Origin: an uncultured Collinsella sp.
GTDB taxonomy: Bacteria > Actinomycetota > Coriobacteriia > Coriobacteriales > Coriobacteriaceae
Reading direction: 5' to 3'
Length of the DNA stretch: 44,100 bases
Assembly: GCA_900540845.1 (NCBI GenBank)
Contig: UQHS01000016.1
Coordinates: 1 to 44,100, forward strand
Shown in pieces: positions 36,001-44,013 of the stretch (the stretch's first letter is position 1; every line of letters begins with the position of its first letter). A model generated the notes under the pieces. The model ran no database searches, was not told the origin of the DNA, and was given only the letters and a program-made list of their open reading frames with translations. A program made the translations under genes and the position numbers.

Positions 36001-37433
36001 TGGCAGATACCATTGCCCTGGACTCCGCGCCCACAGCGGGCGTCGGTCGCATTACGCGTATCATCGGCGCCGTCGTGGACGTCAAGTTCAAGAACGGCGT
36101 GCCGAACATCTATAACGCACTGACCGTCGACGTCGACACGCCGGTCGGTCACATCAACACCATCCTCGAGGTCGAGAGCCAGCTTCCCGGCGACGTCGTT
36201 CGCTGCGTCGCCATGACCTCCACCGATGGTCTGCAGCGTGGCCTGGAGGTCGTTGACACCGGCGCCCCGATGCAGATGCCGGTGGGCAAGGGCACTCTCG
36301 GCCGCATCTGGAACGTCATGGGCGAGCCCGTTGACGGCAAGGAGATGCCCGAGGTGGACGCATACTACCCGATCCACCACCCGGCTCCGTCGTTTGACCA
36401 GCTCACCACACAGACCGAGATCTTTGAGACCGGCATCAAGGCCGTCGACCTGCTCGAGCCCTACATCCGTGGCGGCAAGACGGGCCTGTTTGGCGGCGCC
36501 GGCGTCGGCAAGACCGTTCTCATCCAGGAGCTCATCAACAACCTCGCCCAGGAGCACGGCGGCACTTCGGTGTTCACCGGCGTCGGCGAGCGCACCCGTG
36601 AGGGCACCGACCTGTACCTCGAGATGAGCGAGTCGGGCGTTATCGACAAGACCTGCCTGGTTTACGGCCAGATGAACGAGCCCCCGGGAGCGCGTCTGCG
36701 CATCGGCCTCGCCGGCCTCACCGAGGCGGAGTATTTCCGCGACCGCGGTCAGGACGTGCTGCTGTTCATCGACAACATCTTCCGATTCTCCCAGGCCGGC
36801 TCTGAGGTGTCCGCACTTCTTGGCCGTATGCCCTCCGCCGTTGGTTACCAGCCCACCCTCGCAACTGAGATGGGCGACCTCCAGGAGCGCATCACCTCCA
36901 CCAAGACCGGCTCCATCACCTCGGTTCAGGCTGTCTACGTTCCCGCCGACGACCTGACCGACCCGGCACCGGCGACGACGTTCACCCACCTCGACGCTAC
37001 GACGGTTCTCTCGCGTTCCATCTCCTCGCTGGGCCTGTTCCCGGCAATCGACCCGCTGGCCTCTACCTCCGACGCCCTCGATCCCGCGATCGTCGGCGAG
37101 GAGCACTACCGCGTCGCCGTGCGCGTCCAGGAGATTTTGCAGGAGTACTCCGACCTGCAGGACATCATCGCCATTCTGGGCATGGACGAGCTTTCCGACG
37201 AGCAGCGCCTCACGGTGAACCGCGCCCGCAAGATCCAGCAGTTCCTGTCCCAGTCCTTCCACGTCGCCGAGAAGTTCACGGGCAACCCGGGCGTCTACGT
37301 GCGCGTTGAGGACACGGTCCGCTCGTTTGCCGCCATCATCGACGGCGAGTGCGACGACCTGCCCGAGCAGGCGTTCCGCTACGCGGGCACCATCGACGAC
37401 GTGCGTGAGCGCGCCGCCAAGATGGGGGCGTAA
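36000..37433 (+). CDS. atpD: F1 ATP synthase subunit beta
   Basis: A 477-residue catalytic subunit. Walker A GGAGVGKT (165-172), the catalytic Glu in GERTREG (about 194), Walker B LLFIDNIFRFSQAG and the DELSDEQ loop are all present. It makes ATP from ADP and phosphate as the gamma shaft turns. The start codon shares its A with the atpG stop, giving tight coupling. Length and motifs are standard. Confidence 0.99.
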   Translation: MADTIALDSAPTAGVGRITRIIGAVVDVKFKNGVPNIYNALTVDVDTPVGHINTILEVESQLPGDVVRCVAMTSTDGLQRGLEVVDTGAPMQMPVGKGTLGRIWNVMGEPVDGKEMPEVDAYYPIHHPAPSFDQLTTQTEIFETGIKAVDLLEPYIRGGKTGLFGGAGVGKTVLIQELINNLAQEHGGTSVFTGVGERTREGTDLYLEMSESGVIDKTCLVYGQMNEPPGARLRIGLAGLTEAEYFRDRGQDVLLFIDNIFRFSQAGSEVSALLGRMPSAVGYQPTLATEMGDLQERITSTKTGSITSVQAVYVPADDLTDPAPATTFTHLDATTVLSRSISSLGLFPAIDPLASTSDALDPAIVGEEHYRVAVRVQEILQEYSDLQDIIAILGMDELSDEQRLTVNRARKIQQFLSQSFHVAEKFTGNPGVYVRVEDTVRSFAAIIDGECDDLPEQAFRYAGTIDDVRERAAKMGA

Positions 37434-37436
37434 GAC

Positions 37437-37835
37437 ATGGCCATGCAGTTGCGCATCGTCTGTCCGGAGGAGTGCGTCTTCGAGGGGCCGGTGGCCTATG
37501 TCGCCGTCCCCACCACGGTGGGCGAATTCGGCATCTTGCCGCGCCATGCAAGCGAGGTGTGCACCATCGACGGCGGTCACGTTCGCGTTTCCGAGCAGGA
37601 GATGGGCGTGACCGACCGCGTCTTTGCGGTGACGGAAGGGTATGTGCAGGTGGCCAATGACGAGGTCATCGTCTTGGTCGAGCGCGCCATCGACCTTGAG
37701 AAGGTGGACTCCGACGACGTGGCCGCACGTCTGGCCGATTTTGAAGACCAGCTGGGGAAAATGTCGGAGAATGATGCACGCCGTGCGTACCTCTATAATG
37801 AAATCGCATGGTGCAAGTTGCTGCTTGCGCAATAG
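37437..37835 (+). CDS. atpC: F1 ATP synthase subunit epsilon
   Basis: A 132-residue epsilon subunit with an N-terminal beta-sandwich (LRIVCPEECVFEG, VGEFGILPRHA) and a C-terminal helical part. The helices can regulate ATP hydrolysis in other species. It ends the atp operon and is followed by a strong terminator. A perfect TATAAT lies inside its last codons (37794-37799). Confidence 0.95.
   Translation: MAMQLRIVCPEECVFEGPVAYVAVPTTVGEFGILPRHASEVCTIDGGHVRVSEQEMGVTDRVFAVTEGYVQVANDEVIVLVERAIDLEKVDSDDVAARLADFEDQLGKMSENDARRAYLYNEIAWCKLLLAQ
37794..37799 (+). promoter_or_regulatory. possible internal -10 box for murA
   Basis: A perfect TATAAT within the last codons of atpC, about 120 bases before murA. 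The -35 region (37771-37777) is poor. If used, the transcript would run through the terminator hairpin at 37873-37902 before reaching murA. Confidence 0.4.
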
Positions 37836-37872
37836 CGCGAGGCAAACTGCTTGCTCCGTACAGCAATGACAT

Positions 37873-37902
37873 CATGCCCGGGGAGACCCGGGCATGTTTT
37901 TT
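37873..37902 (+). terminator. intrinsic terminator of the atp operon, just before murA
   Basis: A perfect 10-bp stem (37873-37882 with 37887-37896), GAGA loop and six T. It ends only about 16 bases before the murA start codon and abuts its ribosome-binding site. Confidence 0.9.
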
Positions 37903-37918
37903 ATTGAAAGGGAAGCGC

Positions 37919-39202
37919 TTGGACATCATTCGCGTTGAAGGCGGCCCCCTCATCGAGGGACGCGTCGTCGTATCGGGCGCTAAAAACTCCGCGCTCAAAC
38001 TCATGGCGGCCACCCTGTTGGCGCCGGGGGCGACAACGCTCGAGAACGTGCCCAACATCTCCGATGTTCACGTTATGGGGAAGGTGCTCAAGCGCATGGG
38101 CGCCACGATCGACGTGCTGGACGAGCACACGCTCCGCATCGACACCTCCAAGGTCGATTCGTTTGAGGCCCCCTATGAGCTCGTCGCCAAGATGCGCGCC
38201 TCAACCGCTGTGATGGGCCCGCTGCTTGGCCGCTTTGGCCGTGCGAAGATCGCCATGCCGGGCGGCTGCAACCTAGGCGCCCGCAAGATCGATATGCATA
38301 TCCTCGGTCTCGAGGCGGTGGGCGTCGAGTTCGACACCGACCACGGCTACATCCACGCCACCGCGCCCAACGGGCTCTCCGGTGCCAGCGTGATTCTGGA
38401 GTTCGCCAGCGTCGGCGCCACCGAGAACCTCATCATGGCGGCTGTCAGGGCGAAGGGCACGACGGTGATCGACAACGCCGCGCGTGAGCCCGAGATCGTG
38501 GACCTGGCGAACATGCTCAACGAAATGGGCGCCCGCATCAGCGGCGCTGGAACTCCCGTGGTGACCATCGAGGGCGTCGATGAGCTGCACCCCGTCACCC
38601 ATCGTGTCGTGGGCGATCGCATCGAGGCCGGCACCTTTGTCGTCGCCGGTGCGCTTATGGCCGGGCCGGCAGGCGTGGAGGTCGTCGGGTTCAACCCGCA
38701 CCACCTCGGTATGGTCATCAAGAAGTTCGAGGACATGGGCGTGGATATCGAGCGCATCGAGGAGGGCGTGCGCGTCCATCGCTGCGAGTCGATCGAGCCC
38801 GTCGACATCCAGACCCTGCCGTTCCCGGGATTCCCCACCGACATGCAGGCCCAGATCATGGTGCTGTCCGCCCTCGCCAACGGCAACTCCATCATCACGG
38901 AGAACATCTTCGAGAACCGCTTCATGTTCGCCTCGGAGCTTGTCCGCATGGGCGCGGACATCCGCGTCGAGGGTCATCACGCGATGATCCATGGCGTCAA
39001 GGGCTTTTCGGGTGCACAGGTGACCTCGCCCGACCTGCGCGGTGGTGCCGCCCTGGTCGTCGCGGGCCTGCTCGCGGAAGGGTACACCGAGGTGTCCGCC
39101 ATTCACCATATCGACCGCGGGTACGAGCGCTTTGTCGACAAGCTCAGCTCGCTCGGTGCGGTAATCGAGCGCCTCTCCATTCCCGATCCCATCGACGACT
39201 AG
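37919..39202 (+). CDS. murA: UDP-N-acetylglucosamine 1-carboxyvinyltransferase, TTG start
   Basis: A 427-residue enzyme that moves enolpyruvate from PEP to UDP-GlcNAc, the first committed step of peptidoglycan synthesis. The start is TTG 37919, preceded by AAAGGGAAG; there is no room for another start after the atp terminator. GGPLIEGRVVVSGAKNSALKL opens the protein (in pieces here), and the catalytic Cys117 is in MPGGCNLGARKIDMH. Cys rather than Asp at this place predicts sensitivity to fosfomycin by the known mechanism. The gene is 18 bases before the LCP ligase gene, so the two cell-wall genes probably share a transcript. MurA also follows the atp region in Bacillus. Confidence 0.96.
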   Translation: MDIIRVEGGPLIEGRVVVSGAKNSALKLMAATLLAPGATTLENVPNISDVHVMGKVLKRMGATIDVLDEHTLRIDTSKVDSFEAPYELVAKMRASTAVMGPLLGRFGRAKIAMPGGCNLGARKIDMHILGLEAVGVEFDTDHGYIHATAPNGLSGASVILEFASVGATENLIMAAVRAKGTTVIDNAAREPEIVDLANMLNEMGARISGAGTPVVTIEGVDELHPVTHRVVGDRIEAGTFVVAGALMAGPAGVEVVGFNPHHLGMVIKKFEDMGVDIERIEEGVRVHRCESIEPVDIQTLPFPGFPTDMQAQIMVLSALANGNSIITENIFENRFMFASELVRMGADIRVEGHHAMIHGVKGFSGAQVTSPDLRGGAALVVAGLLAEGYTEVSAIHHIDRGYERFVDKLSSLGAVIERLSIPDPIDD

Positions 39203-39220
39203 AGCTGAATGTAGGTACGT

Positions 39221-40363
39221 ATGAGCCATCGTAAAAAGGCGGTCCAAGAGTCGCGCCGCCCTTCCATCGGCGCGAGCAGCCGAATTTATAGCCGTGAGAA
39301 CATCGGTAGGTACTCCGAGCGCGTGCGTCAGCGCCGCCGCGGCCGCATGATCAAGCGCGGCGTCATCGGCGGTCTTCTCGCCGTGCTGCTCGTGGGCGTC
39401 GTGGGCGTCGGCGCTTGGTTTATCCGCGTGACGGGCAACCTGTCTGGCAACGGCGCGCTCGGCGCGGGCATCCGCATGATCTTGAACGACTCCGACGTCG
39501 CGCGCGAGCCGTTCTACATCCTGCTGCTCGGTACCGACGGCCGCCCCGGCGAGGAGGTATACCGCTCCGACTCGATTATCCTGGCGCGCGTCGATCCCAC
39601 CGAGAAGCAGGCCACGCTCATCTCCATCCCTCGTGACACCATGGTGGTGTACAACGGCGAGACGATGAAGATCAACGCCTCGCACTCGGTCGATGGACCC
39701 GAGGGCGTGGTGAAGGCGGTCAACCAGCTGTGCTTTGGCGGCGAGCAAAAGATCTCCCATTACGCCGAGATCAACTTCGAGGGTATGGAGCAGCTCATCG
39801 ACGCTGTGGGCGGCATCGACCTCGAGGCGACCGAAGAGGTCGACGACCCTGCGCACCTCGACGTCAAGGTCGAGAAGGGCTTCCAGCACATGGACGGCAA
39901 GACCGCCCTCGCCTACGCCCGCTGCCGCTACACGTATGCCGACGGCGACTACACGCGCATGCGTCACCAGCGTCAGGTGCTCTCCGCGCTGGCCTCCAAG
40001 ATCCTCAACGACCTCGACCCCTCGACGGTGATGGGCACGGTCGAGGAGCTTTCCAAAGTCGTCATGACCACGCTGAGCCCCCAGGACATCATCTCGGTCG
40101 CAACCGCCATGCGTGGCATGGACGTCGCGAACGACATGTACGTGGCAAACGTGCCCTCCTACGCGGATGCGACCACCTACGTCAACGGCGTGAGCTACGT
40201 CTTCGTGTACGAGGCCGAGCTCGCGGAGATGATGGAGAAGGTCGACGCCGGTGAGAACCCCGAGGGTCCGCAGACCATGGGGCAAGACACGTCGGGCGCT
40301 TCGACCGCGGGCGACATCATGAGCTCAGACTCGGAGGAAGGCACGGAAGTGGCCGCGCAGTAG
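39221..40363 (+). CDS. LytR-CpsA-Psr (LCP) family cell-wall polymer ligase
   Basis: A 380-residue membrane-anchored protein. A basic cytoplasmic tail (1-44, many Arg) is followed by one membrane segment (about 46-67) and then an extracellular LCP domain (about 95-250). LCP hallmarks are LLLGTDGRPGEE, YRSDSIILARVDP, LISIPRDTMV and the later GYARCRYTY-like stretch (here ALAYARCRYTY) with DYTRMRHQRQ. The family moves glycopolymers from lipid carriers to peptidoglycan or proteins. A disordered Ser/Glu/Asp-rich tail of about 45 residues follows the domain. Weak ribosome-binding site (AGGT) near ATG 39221. A terminator follows. Confidence 0.93.
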   Translation: MSHRKKAVQESRRPSIGASSRIYSRENIGRYSERVRQRRRGRMIKRGVIGGLLAVLLVGVVGVGAWFIRVTGNLSGNGALGAGIRMILNDSDVAREPFYILLLGTDGRPGEEVYRSDSIILARVDPTEKQATLISIPRDTMVVYNGETMKINASHSVDGPEGVVKAVNQLCFGGEQKISHYAEINFEGMEQLIDAVGGIDLEATEEVDDPAHLDVKVEKGFQHMDGKTALAYARCRYTYADGDYTRMRHQRQVLSALASKILNDLDPSTVMGTVEELSKVVMTTLSPQDIISVATAMRGMDVANDMYVANVPSYADATTYVNGVSYVFVYEAELAEMMEKVDAGENPEGPQTMGQDTSGASTAGDIMSSDSEEGTEVAAQ

Positions 40364-40416
40364 CGAGAGCGGTCAACGCGTTGGGCCCCGAGCGTTCAAC
40401 ACCCTTTGACTCAAAT

Positions 40417-40446
40417 GCACCCCTGGCATACGCTGGGGGTGCTTTT
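40417..40446 (+). terminator. terminator after the LCP gene
   Basis: A 7-bp stem (40417-40423 with 40436-40442), wide loop, TTTT and then GTGT. It separates the LCP gene from pepT. Confidence 0.75.
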
Positions 40447-40491
40447 GTGTATATGCCCGCGCGTTCGCCACGCGCAGAAAGGAGTGCGTTC

Positions 40492-41721
40492 ATGTCGGAA
40501 GTTCTCGAGCGCTTTTTGCGGTATGTCAAGGTTGACACGCAGTCTGCCGATGAGCACTGCGACCAGGTCCCCTCGACCGCGATCCAATTCGACCTTGCGA
40601 ACATGCTCGCCGATGAGCTTCGCGAACTCGATGCTCACGATGTGACGGTAAGTGACCATGCGTATGTGACTGCATGGGTGCCCGCGAGCGAGGGTTCCGA
40701 GCATCGTCCGCGCCTGGGACTTATCGCGCATCTCGATACCACCGAGCAGGCGCCTGGCTTTGGCGTGAAGCCGCATGTGCTCACGTACGAGGGCGGGGAC
40801 CTCGTGTGCGGCGTGGTGGACGGCGAGCCTGTCTCGATCAGCCCGGAACTGCTTCCCGCTCTGGACGAGCTGGTGGGCCACGAGCTCGTCTGCACGGATG
40901 GAACCACCCTGTTGGGGGCCGACGACAAGGCGGGTGTCGCCGAGATCATGGCGCTCGTCTCCCTGCTTGCCGAGCATCCCGAGCTGCCGCATCCCGCGAT
41001 TGGCGTGTGCTTCTGCCCCGACGAGGAAATCGGTCACGGTGCCGAGCTGCTCGACATCGAGGGTTTTGGCTGCACGTACGCTTACACTGTCGACGGCGGC
41101 CCGGTTGGCGAGCTCGAGTGGGAGTGCTTCAACGCCGCCGAGGCGGTCGTGAGGTTCCAGGGGTTCTCGATTCACCCCGGCGACTCGAAGAACCGTATGG
41201 TGAATGCGGGTGAGCTCTTCCACAGGTTCCACGGTTTGCTGCCAGCCGTTCAGCGCCCTGAGTACACGGAGGGCTACGAGGGCTTCTATTATCTTGAGGG
41301 CGTGAGCGCGACGGTCGAGCACGCGACGGCCCGTTACATCATTCGAGACCACGACGCCAAGAAGTTCCAGGCAAAGATCGATCACCTGCTGTCCGCCGCG
41401 GCGTACGTGAACGAGGAGCAGGGACGCGAGCGCGTGACGGTCGAGATCAAGCAGCAGTATCGCAACATGGCGGAGGTCGTGGCGGACTACCCAGAGCTGA
41501 TCGACGAGGCGAAGGCGGCGTTTGCCGACGCCGGCATCGAGGCGAACGTCATCCCCATCCGCGGCGGCACCGACGGCGCTCAGCTCTCGTTCCGCGGGCT
41601 ACCCTGCCCTAACCTCTCGACGGGCGTCTATTGCTGCCACGGCGTGAACGAGTTCATTCCCGTGCGATCGCTGGAGACGATGGTCGAGGTTCTCAAGCAC
41701 CTGGTCGCCCGCTTCGCATAG
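40492..41721 (+). CDS. pepT: peptidase T (tripeptide aminopeptidase)
   Basis: A 409-residue M20B metallopeptidase that removes the N-terminal residue from tripeptides. The start ATG 40492 follows AAAGGAG at eight bases, while the open frame begins upstream in the terminator. The two-zinc site is readable: His in LGLIAHLDTTEQAPG, Asp in LLGADDKAGVAEI, Glu pair in FCPDEEIGHGAE, Asp in TVDGGPVGELEWE, and the late His in CCHGVNEF. GGTDGAQLSFRGLPCPNL is typical of PepT. It is a cytoplasmic nutrient enzyme, in a single-gene unit. Confidence 0.96.
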   Translation: MSEVLERFLRYVKVDTQSADEHCDQVPSTAIQFDLANMLADELRELDAHDVTVSDHAYVTAWVPASEGSEHRPRLGLIAHLDTTEQAPGFGVKPHVLTYEGGDLVCGVVDGEPVSISPELLPALDELVGHELVCTDGTTLLGADDKAGVAEIMALVSLLAEHPELPHPAIGVCFCPDEEIGHGAELLDIEGFGCTYAYTVDGGPVGELEWECFNAAEAVVRFQGFSIHPGDSKNRMVNAGELFHRFHGLLPAVQRPEYTEGYEGFYYLEGVSATVEHATARYIIRDHDAKKFQAKIDHLLSAAAYVNEEQGRERVTVEIKQQYRNMAEVVADYPELIDEAKAAFADAGIEANVIPIRGGTDGAQLSFRGLPCPNLSTGVYCCHGVNEFIPVRSLETMVEVLKHLVARFA

Positions 41722-41763
41722 AGGGCGACGCGTCGCACGTGGCTACGCGCTTGGGCGTTGGGG

Positions 41764-41769
41764 TAGAAT
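41764..41769 (+). promoter_or_regulatory. -10 box of the DtxR/MntR-type gene
   Basis: TAGAAT in GGGGTAGAATCCTG, 37 bases before the start codon. No clear -35. Confidence 0.4.
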
Positions 41770-41805
41770 CCTGCCCATACGAGAACCAAGGAAGGAACAA
41801 CAGCG

Positions 41806-42234
41806 ATGGAACATGAGGGTCAGATCGCCGAGCCCCACCTCACGATGGCCAACGAGGATTATCTCGAGTGCATCGTGCGCATCGAGCTCGAAGACGACGC
41901 GGCGCGGGATTCAGGCATCCGCTCCGTTGAAATCGCCCAGCGGCTCGACGTCTCAAAAGCCTCGGTGAACAAGGCGATCACCTCCCTCAAGACCCAGGGC
42001 ATGGTGGAGCAGGCCCACTATGGCAAAGTCCGCCTAACCGAGCTCGGCCGCGAGATCGGCGCCCAGGTGTGGCGCAGGCACCGCATGCTGCGCGCGTTTT
42101 TGACCGATGAACTCGGGGTCGATTTCGCCCGAGCCGACGAGGAGGCGTGCCGTATGGAGCACGCCCTGTCAGACGAGACGATGGATCGCTGGATTGCGCA
42201 TATGGAGCGCTCGGGCGTGGCGCTCGGGGACTGA
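41806..42234 (+). CDS. short DtxR/MntR-family metal-dependent regulator
   Basis: A 142-residue winged-helix repressor with the N-terminal DNA-binding domain (about 14-75: EDYLECIVRI, SVEIAQRLDVSKASVNKAI) and the dimerisation domain (about 76-140). It lacks the C-terminal SH3-like domain of DtxR and so has MntR length. Metal ligands by alignment are Asp18 and Glu21 (Asp8/Glu11 of Bacillus MntR), His92 (His77), and Cys115-x-x-Glu118-His119. In MntR the last group is Glu-x-x-Glu-His, but in DtxR it is Cys-x-x-Glu-His. The site is therefore a mix of the manganese and iron types. Targets are not in view; AAGGAAGGAAC is the ribosome-binding site. Confidence 0.88.
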   Translation: MEHEGQIAEPHLTMANEDYLECIVRIELEDDAARDSGIRSVEIAQRLDVSKASVNKAITSLKTQGMVEQAHYGKVRLTELGREIGAQVWRRHRMLRAFLTDELGVDFARADEEACRMEHALSDETMDRWIAHMERSGVALGD

Positions 42235-42293
42235 GGCCGTGCAGGTCGCGACGCTGAACTGCGCCCGCCTGCGCACATATGGTTGTTTGTGTT

Positions 42294-42350
42294 GACGCGG
42301 GGTCGCGGCGTATGTGCTGCGGCCCCGCGTCGCGCAATCTTACAGATTGC
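42294..42350. other. tandem hairpins between the regulator and the hexomutase gene
   Basis: A very strong 16-bp stem (42294-42309 with 42316-42331, two wobbles, loop GTATGT) has no T-run after it. Three bases later comes a perfect 7-bp palindrome, GCAATCT-TAC-AGATTGC (42334-42350). The first may be a terminator or RNA stabiliser, the second an operator. Neither is a known motif to me. Confidence 0.5.
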
Positions 42351-42445
42351 TTAGAAAGCCCGCGGAGGGGGTTGGCGCAAGCCGCTTGGGGTATACGGAA
42401 TGATGCAGCACGATATCCGAACCCTGTGTAAGAGGTGTTGCGCGC

Positions 42446-43843
42446 ATGAGCGCGATAATTCATTTTGGAACAGATGGCTGGAGAGCCCGTCTCGATGGGG
42501 ACTTTACCAACGAGAACGTGATTCGCGTGGCGGACGCCGCGGGCGCGCTGTGGGAGCGGGCCTCAAAGGGCGCCGTCGTGTATGTCGGATTTGACACGCG
42601 TCCCGGCGCCGAGCGATTCGCCCGACTTGCGGGAAGTGTGCTCGCAGGGCATGGACTTGCGGTCAAAGTGTCAAGCAGCCATGTTCCCACGCCCGCGCTG
42701 GCCTGGACGGTCGCTCACGACCCGCGCGCCGTTGGCGGCCTGATGATAACGGGCTCGCACAGCCCAAGCGAATATCAAGGCATCAAACTCCGCGTCGCGG
42801 ATGGCGGGGTGGGCGAGCCCGATCTGTATGACGAGCTCGAGCGCCTCATTGAGCCAGACCCCACAGAAAAGCGCGGCCCCATTGGCGTTGCGGATATCCT
42901 GACGCCGTACTTCGACCATCTCTATAAGATGGTCGACACTGAGGCGATCGCCCGCGCGGGACTCAAGATCGTGTACGACCCCATGTATGGAGCGGCTTCT
43001 CGGTATTTTGCCGACCTGCTGCGCGCCATGGGCGTCGACGTGGTCGAGATCCACGGTACGCATGACGAAGATACCGAAGACACGCATCCGGAGCCGGTGG
43101 AGCCGTGGGTCGACGACCTCGAGCGCGTCGTCGTAGCAGAACATGCGAGGGCGGGCTTGGCAAACGATGGGGACGGAGACCGCGTCGGCGCAGTGGACGA
43201 GCGTGGCGTGTTCGTGCATCCGCAAAAGGTGCTCGCGCTCGTCGTGGGGCATCTCGTGCTCAATAGGGGAATGACGGGGCGGGTCGTGCTAAACCAGTCG
43301 TCCTCAACGTTGACGCGACGGGTGGTGCGTGAACTGGGATGCAAACTGGCCATCAAGCCCGTTGGCTTTAAGCATATATATAGTGAGATGCTCAAGCGCG
43401 ATGTACTGTTGGGCGGAGGAGAGGCCGGCGGCATCGGATTCCCCCAACATATGCCGGAGCGCGATGGGCTGTTAACCAACCTTTTGCTCTGCGAAATGAT
43501 GGCGATAACGGGCAAGACCCTCAGCGAGCTCGTCGCGGAGCTAGAGCAGCGATTTGGGAAGCATTCATATGCGCGGCGAGATGTTCGGGTCGACCCCGAG
43601 ATCGTCGAGATGCTCCGAACGGTGATGCCCGGGCTGAATCCCCCCACGGTTGCCGGACGCGTTCCTGTTGCCGTAAGTCATATGGACGGCCTGAGGTTGG
43701 AGTTCGAAGACGAATCCTGGCTGCTGTTGAGACCTTCCGGGACGGAATCGGTGGTACGCGTATATGCGGAAGCCACGTCGGTGGAGGATCGCGACGAGCT
43801 CTTGGAGGCCGGATCAGAGCTGGCGAAGGGCAATATTGATTGA
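42446..43843 (+). CDS. phosphoglucomutase/phosphomannomutase family protein
   Basis: A 465-residue alpha-D-phosphohexomutase. The four-domain signature is complete: IHFGTDGWRARLDGDFTNEN at the start, the active-site phospho-Ser104 in TGSHSPSEY, the Mg loop NDGDGDR (240-246), the sugar-specificity GGGEAGGI, and the phosphate-binding RPSGTE near 440. The family moves phosphate between C1 and C6 of glucose, mannose or glucosamine. TGSHSP and GEAGG fit the phosphoglucomutase/phosphomannomutase side rather than GlmM (about 445 residues, GEQSGH). Exact sugar unknown. The product probably feeds cell-wall or capsule precursors, in keeping with murA and LCP nearby. Confidence 0.93.
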   Translation: MSAIIHFGTDGWRARLDGDFTNENVIRVADAAGALWERASKGAVVYVGFDTRPGAERFARLAGSVLAGHGLAVKVSSSHVPTPALAWTVAHDPRAVGGLMITGSHSPSEYQGIKLRVADGGVGEPDLYDELERLIEPDPTEKRGPIGVADILTPYFDHLYKMVDTEAIARAGLKIVYDPMYGAASRYFADLLRAMGVDVVEIHGTHDEDTEDTHPEPVEPWVDDLERVVVAEHARAGLANDGDGDRVGAVDERGVFVHPQKVLALVVGHLVLNRGMTGRVVLNQSSSTLTRRVVRELGCKLAIKPVGFKHIYSEMLKRDVLLGGGEAGGIGFPQHMPERDGLLTNLLLCEMMAITGKTLSELVAELEQRFGKHSYARRDVRVDPEIVEMLRTVMPGLNPPTVAGRVPVAVSHMDGLRLEFEDESWLLLRPSGTESVVRVYAEATSVEDRDELLEAGSELAKGNID

Positions 43844-43915
43844 GATCGAGCCGTGATGTCCCTAAGAGAGGTGTAAACGGGTACATGGGGATTACAGGCG
43901 ACCGATGGTGAAACA

Positions 43916-43945
43916 TTGATAAAACAGCAGGTCGTCAAGGATATT
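43916..43945 (+). promoter_or_regulatory. possible promoter at the right end
   Basis: TTGATA (43916-43921), 18 bases, GATATT (43940-43945). It could drive whatever lies beyond the window, and would start near 43952, just before the hairpin at 43968-43989. Confidence 0.4.
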
Positions 43946-43959
43946 TGTCAGCGATGACG

Positions 43960-43989
43960 AAAAGAGCCTCCCTCCCGCCGGGGAGGGGG
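43960..43989 (-). terminator. possible minus-strand terminator
   Basis: Stem 43968-43976 with 43981-43989 (9 bp, one wobble, loop GCCG on the + strand). Read on the minus strand it is followed by GCTC and then TTTT, as for a gene converging from the right. The gap before the T-run makes it uncertain. Confidence 0.4.
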
Positions 43990-44013
43990 AGACGCGCCGT
44001 TTGTGGAGGAATC

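Noticed and set aside
38273..40285. Minus-strand open frame of 670 codons opposite murA and LCP
   Set aside because: Spans two well-supported + strand genes and has antisense composition.
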